This document shows, piece after piece, positions 1 through 13,400 of a stretch of 64,000 nucleotides of DNA. The notes beneath the pieces are model-generated. The model was not told the DNA's origin and ran no database searches. It was given only the letters and a program-made list of their open reading frames with translations. Where the stretch lies: assembly GCA_000310025.1 (NCBI GenBank), contig FN649740.1:3897774-3961773 (forward strand). Direction: 5' to 3'. Position 1 is the first letter of the stretch; every line of letters starts with the position of its first letter. The translations under genes were made by a program, and so were the position numbers. This DNA is from Ectocarpus siliculosus. Taxonomy: Eukaryota > Sar > Phaeophyceae > Ectocarpales > Ectocarpaceae.

Positions 1-577
1 CGGCTGGGACCTGATGGGTTTGTGTCGTGTCGTGTTGTGTTGGGGGCGTGCCCGGTTGGCACCGGTAGATGGGGAATAGCGAGCAACCACGGCCCAAACC
101 AGGCATCGATCGTTCTGTGGTCGCGACCTCCCCACACAGAGCAACAGCGGCTTCGATGAAGTCCATACCGTCTTACGGCTCCGTTCATAGTTCCCATACA
201 CATTAAAGGCTTGATTTCTACGTACTTCGAAGTAGGGGATAAGCATTGTCTTTGTGCAAGTGAGGTTGGCACACGTCACGATGAGCTATTCATTGGCGAT
301 CTCCATCTCTTTTAGAGTCCACCATGCTACTGTAGACCACAAAAAAAAAGTACCTGGGTCAGGCTACGACGTGCTTCGGATGGAACACAACAAAGCGTCC
401 TGTTTTGACTTGAGGGTGAACAAATCGGCCGATAAACATTGTGAAATATGCAGCAGAGAGAAAAACTGATTCATTCTAGAAACGACCGCGAAGATTGTAC
501 GTAAGGCTAACAGCTTCACACGGGTGGCAAAGTAGAATAAGGCGTCACAACTTCCGATGGGTCTCAATTTTGTTTAC
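1..577. other. No recognised exon
   Basis: This is the downstream side of the IQ/ankyrin gene. The last confident exon ends at 578 with a GTAAAC donor in phase 0, so at least one more exon is expected here or beyond position 1. Minus-strand acceptor-like sites exist, but none leads into ankyrin-like sequence; one near 330 would give an immediate stop. Confidence 0.4.
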
Positions 578-3500
578 CTGCCCCTTGTTGTTTTTGACGA
601 CTGGCGAGGCGTTGTTCTCGAGGAGGTTCGTTGCGCACTTCTCCCATCCCCCCGCAGCCGCCAAGTGCATGGGGGTGACGCCACCCGCGCCGCCGACGTT
701 TACCATTGTGCCGGACCGACTGGTGAGCAAACGGGCTAGCTCATCCCTCCTGCAGTGGTGACCGTTGTCGTCGTCGTCGCCATCGTCGTCGTTGTACAGT
801 GTCAGGGATTGATTGTCAGTTGTGACGAGTGATGTACTGCAGAGCTGGACAAAAACGTTGGTTTTGGCACCGTTCAAATGCTACCGAATAGTAACCTTTG
901 GATTATCCGATCAGGTGGGGTAGGGAGGCAGTGAAACCGCACGGCGGGGCCAAGAACTTGTAACACGAAGAACTCGAATTTGCTATGTACTTGGAGTCTT
1001 CCAAAGGCGCATGCCATACTGCAGGTCGTACCGCAGCGTTTCAGGTTTTCCTTCTCTTTTAACCATTTTCGACGTTGGATCCGAACTTGGGAACGGTCAC
1101 TGCTGGCGCGAACGTACGGGTGCGATTGTGAAAAGGGATTCGCGCGAACGATACGATATCGGTTTGGTGATGTGACGGCGCAAAGGACTAGCGGACCGGC
1201 ACCCTCACCCATTGTGGCAAGCGTAGTGCACCGGAGTCCAGCCGTTCTGCGGATCGACCCCGTTGACGTCCAAACCTTTAGACACCAGCTGCGCGGACAG
1301 GTGATGAAGGCCGAGGGCTGCAGCCTCGTGAAGAATGCTCTTGCCAGGTTGGTCTGAAGAGGGGGCGCGGGTTCCGCGAATTTTCATGGGGGCTTGCCCG
1401 TTCGACGGTTGATTATCGTGTGTTAGGACATGCTTGCCCTGTTGTTTCGACCCATCTTCAGAAGAAGCTGTGCACGAAGGATAAACACTACCTGCCACAT
1501 CGATTGGTGACAATGCATTCTCCAACTACGTCTTTGTCGAGGTGTTTCCCCAGGTCTACCCATGAGGATTCCAGACCCCCTTCCTAACCGAGGAAAATCG
1601 ACACGCATCAACAACTCCAACCTCCTCGTAAGGCTAGTGGGCGTTGTAAATCTTTCCGAACCTTTGCGCATCAGAAAATGAGTATCAACGCGTTACGGCG
1701 GCGACACAAGGTGCATACCCGGTTTACCGAAAAGGGTACTGAACTCGAAACCAACTCTCACCACTTTAAAAGCGACACCAGACACTCCGAAACCCTACCT
1801 TGGTTGAGACGTATGTTCGGGTGATTGACGAGCAAGTCCACCACCTCCACGTTCCTCCTCGACATGGCCAGCTGTAGCGCCGACTCCCCCCTTGTACACA
1901 AAACACCCAACCGCACCGGCGACGACAATCGAGAAAAACAACGACGAGGCGGTCAAGCAACACGAGCAAGTTCGGACACGTAGTACATTTTTGCATTCCC
2001 TCTATAATCAAACGAGAAACTGGATCATGGGAGCAGGCGGCAGAATACCGCAACACGACCGACCTCGACATCAAAACCAATGACAAAAACATTGCTGACG
2101 CGCTGGCTCTCTCCTCCCCCTCGCAGCAAAAATTTCTTACGACCCCGCTCCCTGGCACATCTTACCGGATGTTCACCGAGTTTACGTCCGCGCCCCACTT
2201 CAGCACCACCCTTATGAGTGCAATAGGCCCCACCCCACTGGCCACCTTGGCAAGGAGAGAGTTCCCCTCCGGGTCCTTTGTATTGAGGCAGTCGAAAATC
2301 ACGCCTCCGAGGCCTTGACCGTAGTAGAGCGCGTCCACCCGAGACGCGTTTCCTGTCGGGTGGGTGGGCAAAGTGAGCAGGGAAATCCCGCACGCGCCCG
2401 ATGAAAGAGTTGGCCGGTTGACGGCACCGGAGGTGGGCGCGTTGTGTTTCGCCACAGTTCTCCCGTTGTCAGGGCTTAAAATATCTCTTTGGGCCTTGCA
2501 ATCGATGGTTGTGCGTACACGTTATCCTACAGCATTGAGCTCTTTCTCGGACCTGCTGCCTACGGTAACCATATCCGTAACCGTCACCGCAAATCGCAAC
2601 CTTCTCGTGCCGCTCGCCAGATATCCAGAGTCGTCGCCTTCTTCCGTGCTGCCGCCCGCCTGCGCCCCACGAATCCCCGGCAGACGCGCTGGACGTGCAG
2701 AGCCGCCCTTGCGCGAGTTCCACGTCGACGGCGCCTTTGTAGGCGGCGCACTCTCTGACGCGCCTGGGGTACATGCGTGTTTACAAGCCACGCGCATGTC
2801 ATGGACCCAACAAATTTTCTCAGTGGCAATTGTTTTGGCGCGACGCGCCGTTGGGTACGGACTGGAGGGATCGTTCGCTTTCCTCATCCTGCCTTCTTGG
2901 CACTAAGGTCCAAGCACAACCTTTGGCTGCGGTGGGAGAAGGGGAGCGAGGGTTACCTCATTACTGTGGAAACACGTTGTTCGGGGGAAGGTTCCCTCTA
3001 CAGGGTTGGTACGCATGGATAACCGTGCCCGGAAAAGTGGGTTCCACGGCTTGGTGGCCGGCGGTTGTGGGGAAGATGTCTTCTATGTCCTGCATCCCCT
3101 GGAGGGCTTGTTTCCAAGGGTCCCTACCATCGGCAATAGGGACGGCATCCCACCCACCATTACCCATGGTATCGCCTCGTACATCGTTGTCCTCAGTTGC
3201 CGACACGGCAACAGTAGTACCACGGTGAGAGCGACACAAGGTTCAACAGGATCAACACACATGTTGTCGTAATGACGTACAATAACAGCTTCCTATTCTC
3301 AGCTTTCCACCCAAATTGACGATAGTCCGACACCGTGGCTTGTCTATTTCGCTCGAGGTCGTCACCTGCGCGCGGCGGATGAACTTCTGAAGGGTGTACA
3401 CGGCCCTGGTCTTTCTCAGGCCGCGAACTCTCGTGAGCTGCCTCCCGACCTTGTTGTCAATTCATGCGCGTAGGTTTAATGTTGAATGGTTGTTCAACCA

Positions 3501-6500
3501 GTGCATCTAATGCAAGCAATTTCATTTTGGATATTCCAGTCCCAATCTTGTGTTACCCTTGTTCTATTCAGCGATTGATGGATAAATCTTGATATTTACT
3601 TTTCTTTGCGTACTTGTACTACTTTTCCTCTTATGCATCGCCGTTGCCCTATGCCCCTTAACACACTGTCGACACGCGGTCAACAACGGCCACAGTGACG
3701 AAGAACGTGACAAGTTCCAGATGGATTCTGTAACGCCTTTCATTCAGCAGGTCAACTGTCACGCTATTTCTTCCGCCATTCTACAAGACATCTAATATGT
3801 TTAGGCGGATAGGTCTATGGAGTACGAGGGAGAGGCGTCCCACGCGCTCAGGGCTTGGGCGTGAGTGTGCCACGAGGCGTCGCTTACAGGGAGGCAAACG
3901 TTCACTAAAACTCGTCGGTTGTTGTCAGTATCGCCATATTTCCGCAACATTTTTCATCCTGCTCTTCGTCTCTGGGAAGCAATAGTTGTCGTTGTTAGTG
4001 GTAGTGGTGGTGCTGGTGCTGGTTCGGGGGAATAGTGTTGTCTTTGCCCGTGCCGTGGTCACTACTGTCGTTGACTCTGTGAAAGTTTTCATCGCATAAG
4101 TAGCGGAAAGAGATTGTTCCTGCTTGTTGTCGCCGCTTACCTTCTTCCACGCAACATAGCCCCTGACGATTCGCTGAATCGCTGCCGCCGACCTGAAGAG
4201 GCGTGACTTCGTTACCTCTTGGATCTGTTCGAGAGTCTATGTTAACCAAGGCAGAAACGTAGAAACACGACGAAGGCCGGTAAAGCGATCACCGGACAAC
4301 CCCAACGAGAGTGTACTCGCCAATCATGACCCCAAGAACACGCACATGTACCCGAAGTACACCAGGCCGAAGGAGAGAGGGTACAAGCGTTCAACGGCTT
4401 GAGCCAGGGCCGGGCGACGGGGTACGCTTTGGCGGCATGTGTGGTTCGAGAAAAAGACCTAGAGGGTGACACCCACCACCGCTACTTTGGCCCGGCCAAT
4501 GGCTCCTACGGCAAGACTGCTAAGCGCCACTTTGATGGCAAGTACCCAGATGTAGACCAAGTTGTGCTGCCGCCCGATGTTCAGCACGAATTTTCGCTTT
4601 GCCAAGGGCAACCAATCAAGCTGTAATTTTCGGCGGCACCGATCCACGGCAACGGGTTGAAGGATGGAAGGGTCAGAGACCCGCGCAACTTTGTCAATAC
4701 TTCGTACGTCCACAACTTCGACCGGATAATTGAGTCGAATAAGACCCAATGGCCTGTGTTTGCGCGGATATCAGTATGTCCTTAAGAAGGAAAAGCCTGT
4801 GTGAAGCGCCTCCTTGATGCACATCTGCAGGATGGAACATTAACAAGGACTGGCATCATTGGCATCTTCCATACCCCCAACCCCGTCGTTACTTGTAAGA
4901 TCAATGACGGCGCCGAGATACGGTAAGCTCCCACAGACAATCGTTTTCAACGGCGGCTCCCTCTAGCCCGATACCTAGGAAAAGTCGTGCGCGACGAAAC
5001 GTCTCTGGTAGTTCTCCGTTAGTTGCAAGCAAATGGACTGCAAGTTCCTCTTGTCAGATGTTTCATTGTGGACTATATACCGTGCCGGCGCTCTCTGAAA
5101 ATCATACACCTGTGATGCACACCTTTCGCAAGCGCCATTGTTGTTGTATCATAGAGGCTGCGATCGAGTGCACCACTCGCCTCCTGTGGCCCGTAACCCT
5201 GTTTTCGATTCGGCGACAAAAAAAACGAACAATGTGGGTTCACTGTTAGCCGTAAAGCGTTCTCGGATGTGCGCGTATGGCGTATTCACTCACGAGGGTG
5301 CGGGCGGGAACCGACACAATCGTAAAAGTGATGTCCTGGTTTCTGTCTACAAGTGCGGCTTACTGCAGAGAAACGATGTTTCAACAAGAGGAAGAAGATA
5401 TCCTATTGTTGCTGTAGGCAAGTGAAACGTTTGCCGTCTATGCAATAACGAGCGGTGGGGGATTACATAACAATAACAGCACATTGAGAGTTATCTGAAC
5501 AGCCACAACAGTAATACACATAGGATGTGGTGAATTCGTCTTCTATTATTCAAGAATTGAACGTTTTTACAAGATATTGCTCGGCGATTGCCCGTACCGT
5601 GCTCCCAGATGCCGGCGGTAGTGCTTTTGGATCAGCACTGCGGATCTGGAGCGGCACGTGGCCAGAGCCCGGGCACGGGTATATCTGCGCGATCGTCGAG
5701 TGGTTTCGGGAAAGGGTTGGGCACAACGCGATCCTAGACATACTCTCGATCTTGTGAGCCACGCCACCAGTTCTCTACCCACCACTGCTACACCCAACGC
5801 AACTACCCATGGCACAGTGCGCCTTCTTGATTGGCTATCGACTAAACACCAAGAGTGAAGAGGCGAATGAATGGGTCTGTTCGTGCGGTTGTGCTGATTG
5901 TTTGGCTTTTCATGGACCGAGTAGTGCCAGTGCGTGGTGCTACTGTTGTGTGCGAAATCCGACGTGTTTCGACCTGCGAAAGCCGTATGCGGCTTGCAAT
6001 GATGGCACGGCACCCTTTCTGGTAATTCTGACAATGTTCTTGACTCACCGCACGATATGCGGTTTCATCCTATCCATGGCTGTGTCGACCAAGAACGACA
6101 ATAACAACAACAAACAACAACACACCGTAGCCGGCGGGATGCGAACAAGTATCGACCCCAGCACTGCAGGGTCCTCGCGGCCCTCCTCCTTCGGAGCAAG
6201 AACGACGCCAACCTCCGCTTCCCAAGCGTCTGCCTCGCCAGGAAGCAGCGGAAGGACGCTTGAATAGTGCAAGCTGCCGCTTGGCGCAGCCTGTGTGACA
6301 CGATAGCACGGTGAGGTACACAAAGTGGAGAGAGAGATACAGAGAGACAGGCAGAGACAAGGTAGGCTGAGAAAAAAGATAAAGAGATTGTATAGGTTGA
6401 GAGACAGAAATAGACAGGCAGAGAGGGGGATCGATTTCATCATTCCTGGGAACATATTAATCGCATCTGAGCTTTGCACGTACAACTTTGCTTGGCCGTC

Positions 6501-8956
6501 GCACACCAACGACGACTTCGAAGCCTGACCAAAAAAGTACACCAACAAAATTCGAGTGAGAAAATTCGTTTAAAATGAAAGCTGTGGATATTTCCGTCTA
6601 CTGCGGGGGCACACAACCTGTTGGGAGAAATATCTCCACCCGCTGGATGAAATATGTGTACCTATCTTCTTTTTGCTGCTTTTCCAACGCCCCGAGAGCA
6701 AACGGAGCCCCTCGGCTCTTCAGGAAATCGCGGAGGCATTTCCGCACCCGCAGTCGCACCCGCTGCCTCGCATCCACCTCCGCCCACCTGCGGCAGCAAC
6801 AGGAGCAGCAGCAGCACAAGTGACGCGAGCCCCCCGTGTCTGCGTCATCACCCTTCACACTTCAATACTCTTGGTACCTTCTGTCGCCTGTGTTGGATGT
6901 TGCAGCCTGTGCAGCGCATCCTCATTCATTGTGGCGACTGGCACGAAACCGACAAGGGAGACGGTTCCCCTCCCCTCTAGTGAAGCGCGCGATGCGTTGG
7001 CGGAAATAGACGATTCTTCGAGACTTCATGTGCTGGTCGACCACTACGTGATTTCCTTCGACTCGAGTACTCCCGTAAGGTTTTTAACGTCCCCTTTGAT
7101 GTTTTTTCTGCTCTGCATAGCTTGTGTGAGAGGTCGAGACAGAGGCCACAACGAGTATTGTTCTTTTAGGGTTGTCGATTATATTACAGAGGCCGGTTTG
7201 TCCCTCTATAGGGCTGTTCATTGCATTGGAGGATAGGGTTAGGTAGGCTCGGCGAAGATGGCTAGGAGCTCAAAACACAAACTACCCTCACTTCTCTCTG
7301 AGAATGAGTCAGGGCAAAGGCTTTCAACATGAAGCTTCGAAGGATGCAGTCCACTTCTACAGTGCAGGCGTTCGGCACACCCTTTCCGCCTGTGTACTTT
7401 CTATATGAGGAAGCACTATCAAGCGTTGCCGTAAGGTGTTCACGTAAGGTGCGGTAAGATGTTGAAGCGGACGCCAGAAAACCTGCCACTGGCTCAGCTT
7501 TCCCCTCCCACACGCAACCCATCTCCGTACCTCTTTCGCAGCAGGTAGCCACGAAAAGCAGCCTGCACAAGGGAACACGCGAACGCCTCGAGATGAACTC
7601 GCTCCTGCCTCTCCTTCCCCAACAGCTCCATGAAGCGCTCACGCTCGGCCATGAGACACTCACTCATTCGATCGTGAACCTGTGTTGCATCGTATTGGGT
7701 TGCGATGTTGTGGTGGGTTTTGCGCTGGGTTGTTCGGGGGAAGGGGTTGCCAGAACGAACACTGAGCCGTCAACAAGACAGACATCACGCACGCGATTAG
7801 AGGGTGGTCGTGCTTCTTCAGGAAAGCGGAACACGCAGTCGTGTTTTTAGGTTGATGTTCAAGGATTTGTGGCATAGTGTACGCTTTCTGTCTGCCAAGA
7901 AATTGTTGTGCGTGAAGGTTTAGGTGTTTTGAATGGGGTGTTGCGCGTTCTTCGGGAACATGACACTATTTTTTGATCGGCCAAGCCTCCTATCAAGGCA
8001 ATGCACCCAAAGATGAACCTTCGTTCCCATCTCAAAATTATCGATACAACCAATGCGCCACAACGAAAGCACAACTTACCTTGCCAGAGCCGGTGGGATC
8101 GACCTCAAGCGGGCTTGTGAACAGCGGCAGGTGCAGGGGAGCCCTCAGATTCTTCTCGTTTCGGAGTCTCCTGAGTTCGGCGTCGGTCTTTCCCCCCTTG
8201 ACGGCCATGAATCCCCCTTCTCCGCTTGCCTCCTTGTTCTTGGGTAAGATTGTCCACTTCGCGGAAGCTCGCCTCTGAAGGGGCATTTTCCCTCCTCCTG
8301 TTGCAGGTTGTCGGGATAAAACACGGTCACATCGACCGCCACACTTCAAACCCAACCGTGGAAATCGCGGTCGCCGTAGTGGAGAAATATTCACAAGTTC
8401 CAACGTTCAAGCTGCGAAACCCGTCATCAATGTTTACCCATACGCTGAACCCCGAGTGCTTCCGCTTGGATGACTGGGAGTGCTGCCAACCGGCAGTAGA
8501 CTGCTCCCAGCACGCGGCCACTTTGGGCCGCCTCTTGGTGTTTTCCACATGCCATGCCGTTTTCTCTGTGAATCTAAGACGCTTATTTTCGAATACAGCC
8601 TCCCTTCACCTTCCAGTCTCCCGAAAGAACCGTCAAATGGCGGTCCCCGGCGAAGAACACCCCTGCCACCATCGACAGAGCCCACTGGCAACCCCCCGCC
8701 AGCACTGTACTTTGTCTTGTGCGTCGTCGTCGTTGAAGCACTAGTAGAAGGACGCGTGGTAGTCACCACGGAGACCACGTCCGCACCGGTCAGGCGGTGG
8801 GTCCACAGGTACAGAGCTGGTCCGATCGACATCCCCTGGGCAACATTGACCACCTGGAGAGGAGAGTGGGGAGGGTGCAAAAGGTAAGGACAGCTCACGA
8901 CCGTTGCTGATCCCAACAAATCGATGGGGTCCTTGTCCCAATAATAAAGACGCGGC
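578..8956 (-). CDS. IQ-motif and ankyrin-repeat protein, multi-exon, partial
   Basis: Exons in transcription order: 8956-8899, 8853-8610, 8297-8080, 7679-7531, 6290-6126, 5750-5598, 2734-2601, 2352-2166, 1890-1799, 1353-1209, 749-578. All joins agree in phase. The middle encodes five IQ motifs, which bind calmodulin-like proteins: SLVQAAFRGYLLRKR, CTIQASFRCFLARQ, TLQCWGRYLFASRR, AVLIQKHYRRHLGAR and ALHVQRVCRGFVGRR. The C-terminal half is ankyrin repeats, a protein-binding scaffold, for example SILHEAAALGLHHLSAQLV, WTPVHYACHNG and TPMHLAAAGGWEKC. About 570 residues are visible. An N-terminal start was not found, and no convincing exon follows 578, so the gene may run off the left edge. The first two exons and the acceptor at 2734 are the least certain. 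The domain order suggests a calmodulin-regulated scaffold; its partner and pathway are unknown. Confidence 0.75.
3590..4950 (+). pseudogene. Decayed plus-strand coding block inside an IQ/ankyrin-gene intron
   Basis: Within the 2.9 kb intron 2735-5597 several plus-strand stretches look like protein but sit in different frames and are broken by stops. They are about 3690-3795, 4290-4400, 4399-4626 (ending HEFSLCQGQPIKL), 4655-4785 (including VRDPRNFVNTSYVHNFDR) and 4800-4925 (including TGIIGIFHTPNPVVTC). Frames change without clear splice sites, which fits a frameshifted insertion or retro-copy better than a live gene. I do not recognise the family. An unusual multi-exon gene on the opposite strand of the host intron cannot be excluded. 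Confidence 0.35.
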
Positions 8957-10484
8957 CTTCACTATAACCGACGCTGTTTGACCCTGGGTTGAACGTATTA
9001 TATATAGAGACGAAACGGTAAGTGGAACCAGGGAGCGACGACTACTACTAGATAAAAATCGAGTCATACACACGCATGCAAACCAGGTGCACTGCACCCA
9101 GCGACTTCAGTAGTCGTTCGCAATAATTAGTACACAGCTTGTCGTGAACTCGTTACCTCTCTTGGTTTGAAAGTTCTCGCTACAGTACAAGGGGCTTCAG
9201 CATGCTGTCGATTCACTGCTCTTTATCGCAAGGGATCTATGTGCCTACCAAGCGTCAAAACTTGGGTACTAGTGAGTTTGCGATGCTCAAACGGGATGAG
9301 GTTGATACTAAAACATTTAGCGCGAAAGGTACTGCTTGTCTACCCAACGAAATCGTGTTGCTATGCTGTATCTGCGTCCCTGCTGTTACCACTGTAATCT
9401 GAACGCGCCGGTAGCCGTCAGGTCGTAGATTGCTGTAGACGAATGCTCTTTTCGTTTTCTCGCTACGAGTGTGTACCCTACAGAGCCATGCTATCGCTCG
9501 GAAGTGTCTACCTGCCCTGCGGCTATGCTTCTTCTTCAACCGACGAGTTCAGATCCAGACTTGAATGAAACTATACGAGCAGCCCGGACAATATTTTGCG
9601 GCGAATGGTAGCATGTCGCCTTACTTGCTGTGGGTCGCACAAGCCCACACCCCCCTGGACCGAACTTCAAAGCGCGAATCCTCCAATATCAAGACGAACC
9701 GGTTGCTAACGATTCGGAAAGCTCTCGACGAGACGGTTCCAACGCACCATCTCCAGCACCGTCATTGCGTTTGCTGTAAAGCAATGGAACTTTGAAAACT
9801 GGTCCTGGGGGTGTGGTATCTTGTGCGACCTACCGGACTCCGAATGTTTTTTGGTGTGCGGGGCTCGGGCCAGGCGGCTTACCACGGGCAAAGAAAGGCG
9901 ACAAATGTACATCTACAAACACCCCAGGCTGTGCAAGCCCATCCACCTCACCTCATTCTGTAGCGACTCTCGCTTCCGCCCGAGATACGCAATCATTTCC
10001 GGGTCCGTCGGCTCACGGAAGATATCGGAGTGCCCCCAGGGCCCTTCTTCCCCTACCGACGCCGACATTGCTGCGTTGCCCTTCTCCGAAGAAGCCGACG
10101 TCATCAACCACCCAGCTTCAGCAGCACCTGCAGGCTGCTACCTCGACAGCATGACTGATAAACACACCACCTCCTGCTGGTGTCAAAAACCGCCAGCGTG
10201 AGGATTCTACTATATTATATCATTGCTTCAGGCACTCTCCCAACTTCTCAAAGGCCTCGCCCATCTTCGGTGGAAAAGAGAACCATATTGCTCTTGAAAC
10301 GGCTGACCTGAACCAAACCAACACGCTCACCAAACCCCGGTTCCCGGTTCCGATGTTGTCGATATTGGGAATAGCAGAGTAGCAGCACAGAAGCAGCAGC
10401 ACGCCCAGCGAAACACGTCCTATACACCCGTACCCATCAGCAGTACACGGGCGGCGGCCGGGGGATAAACATCCCCACACGGCC
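8957..10484. other. Between the IQ/ankyrin gene and the lipase gene
   Basis: No gene is recognised. The 5' exons of the IQ/ankyrin gene should lie in or near this stretch. One minus-strand segment (9953 to about 10130) looks like an exon and is listed separately. The rest is AT-mixed sequence with short ORFs only. Confidence 0.4.
9953..10130 (-). CDS. Candidate exon of unknown gene
   Basis: An open minus-strand reading frame of about 58 codons, rich in Ser, Ala and Glu, then containing DPEMIAYLGRKRESLQNE, ends at a good GTGAGG donor (intron begins at 9952). Several AG acceptors lie just upstream, after an in-frame stop. It could be a 5' exon of the IQ/ankyrin gene, but it ends in phase 0 while the first downstream exon I assigned needs phase 2, so a missing exon or a separate gene is required. 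Confidence 0.25.
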
Positions 10485-13400
10485 ATGCGGCTAATGTGGT
10501 CCTGCGCCGTTGCTGTAGCAATCCTCCTCTCCGATGATGGCAGGACGTATGCACTCACTTCAAGCACGAGGAGCAAACTTCACGCGGCCCAGAGCAGGAT
10601 CCGGCCCCCGTCCGCAAGCACCGGGCTCGGTGTGACTGCAGGTACAGTACCATGTGGCGTGGTTATGATGAATACACCAGTCGTGAACAGGGGGTGGCGA
10701 ATTCACATATATCCGTAGCCCAGAAGCGACATGTGCAGCTGGAGTTGGACGCTGGACATGTTGCACCAGTGGGCAGTGGCACTGCAGTCGGGTTCCCCGC
10801 TGGTTTGGTGCACAAAGTTTCCCCTCGGGACAACTTTGCTCGCGGGAGGTCATCAATAGAAGCGGACGCGTGTACCGACAAGTGATGACGATGAGACCGG
10901 TGTGTTGCAGTTTTCGGCGATGCACAAGATATTGCGATATTTCACTACGATTACTGTTTACGATGTTGTTGTGTTGAAATCCCATGTAGACTATGCTGTT
11001 AACCCATACGGGTGCAGAAAAGGGGGGTTGTGACGCTGGCTCTTTTCCCCATACTTTAATCCTATACAAAGAAAGAAAACAACCTTCCCGCCAGGGTTAG
11101 GTTGAGCATTCTGTTGTCATCACCATGAAGAGGCGTCGTGCATGCTGGTACGTTCAGGTTGGCTGCTGGAGCTGAAATATCGAAGGTCGCAACAACTTCT
11201 GAAAACTGTCCGAAATCTGCGGCGGAGCCAAGCGGCATCCAACATTTGTCACAGCCGCGATCACCGCCACGGATCGTAAACCCCTGAACCACGGGTCGTC
11301 AGCAGTAGCTAGTGGCATCAGCTACTGCTGTAAACCCGCAGTTCAGGAGATTGGGGTCAGTGGCGGCGAGCACGGCTGTGACAAATGTTGGATGCCGCTT
11401 GGTTCCGGCGCAGATTTCGGACAATTTTCAGAGGCTGCTGCGACCTTCGATATTTCAGCTCCAGTAGCAAACCTGCACGTGCCAGCACACACGACGTATC
11501 TTCATGGTGTCCTCTACTGATGACAATAGAATGCGACACCTAACCCTCAAAATTGACCTTGTTTGAGCGCCTTCCGTTTTGGCTCTTTTGACTAGAATTT
11601 AGTATGGTGCGAATTTTTTTCTTGATTTCAAAGGAGGCGTGTGGAGGTAGACGCGTGAAATGTATGTTTTGTGCAGCCTCTACTGCCGCCCTGTGCGAGA
11701 ATCAACGATTGCTGTTTGTCGCGGTGCCTTTCTACTGGTGTGGTGTGTCTGTTGTGCAATTTCTGGTGCTCTTGCGTTTGATTTCAAAATTAGTCAACAT
11801 CAAAATTCATCTCCACCCCCTTAACTTGAATTTTTTTGTTTTTCCCCCACGAGTGGCTCTCTGCGGTCAAAGATCTTCCAAGCATGCGTGTACACCCGTA
11901 AATCACGGCGGCAAGGATGGTGCAGCAGTGGGTCCATGTGTGGGGCTCGCGGGGATGGGGACGCGGTATTTGTAAGGGTGACGAACAGGAGTACATGCTG
12001 TACAACAGTAGCAGCTTGCGGAGAGAAATAGACTGTACAGCAGCAGTAGTTTCTGAGCAGGTGTGCATGCCTGTCTCCGACAGCAACCGTCCGCACAGAG
12101 GATGTACCTGTGCAAGCAATACCTGTTGGCACATGTTCTCCACCTTATCCTTGGACAGAGCATACGGCAAGCGCATATATATGCTAGCGAAGCTAGATGC
12201 GAAGACGCTGACAGGAAACCGCCTCACAGAAGCGCCAGATCGACGAAAAAAACGGCCCTCTCATCAGAGAATCGAGACCATCATCCACTATCGCACAAAA
12301 TGCACAAAAATCGTGACAATTTTTAATATTCTGTACTACAAATAGAGAGCTGTGATCGGAGCTGTGATCGGAGCTGTAGTCCCGAAAACCCTTGCCTTTG
12401 AGCGAATTTTTGCACACGGCAGACGAACCACCCTTCACTCTCAACACTGGGAACCACACACACCGCAATCACAACAACATCAAGCACCAAGGCAGTACGT
12501 TAGTTTCGGCTCCGGTGTGCGCTTTCTCTGCTCTCCCCTGCTGATGCGTCACCGGGTTGGTCACATGTATTCAGGGTGCTGTATGTACCCTCCGGTGGTA
12601 ATTTGCGTTTGAAACAGCAGCCGGTAGGGAGTAGATTGGATCTGGAAAGGATATCTGCCCCACTTCCGAGAGATTAGGCATGGGTGAACAGTTTTGTATT
12701 AGGTGAGTCCTGTGCGCATTGCTGATAAGCGTGCTTTTGGGGTGGGCTGCCTGTGTCTCCCTGCTGGTCTCATGTATGTTTTCTGCTCTCTTAGCCGAGG
12801 CACAACGGCGATCTTTCGGCACGCAAAGTGATCGGAGCTGTGAACGGAGCTGAATCGGCCTGTAGTCACACAATGGTTAATGGTTAACAGTATATCTGTA
12901 CCCCTGTCGGTATGAATGTATTTAGTCAAAATTGAGTACAACGAGGTCCAATGGACGAGCCCGGGCTAGACAAGGTATCTAATAAAAAGAGTTATGACGC
13001 AGCATGGGCGTGAGAGACATGCATCTTAAAAGATTTGTTTCACATCGCGGGCTGGGCGCCTTGTGTACCTGCACGTGCGAATGTACAAGAAGTCGAGTAG
13101 CTCCCTCGACTCATGCAGAAATGGAAGTTTTTGGTGCTCGTCTTGCGCACTCTTCACGTGGAGCGACGACCTTCCGTGCTCACAGGCTAATCCAAAAAAG
13201 CGTGTAATCCATGTCCTCTGGGCGCCCGTATGCACCTTGCGGTAACCAGGCAAGACAATACACTACTGCTGTTGTACCTTGTACCCACATGTTTGACACC
13301 AGTCGGGGGGACCCACCTACAACCCCCCCCCCCCGCTGACATGGTATACCAGGGGAAGAGGGGCAAGAGCAGCTGCGTCAAAGGCTGCCCGCATTTGTCG

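Noticed and set aside
6598-6858. Arg-rich minus segment that could be a sixth IQ exon
   Set aside because: The flanking IQ exons (7679-7531 and 6290-6126) already join in phase without it, and it lacks a clear IQ core.
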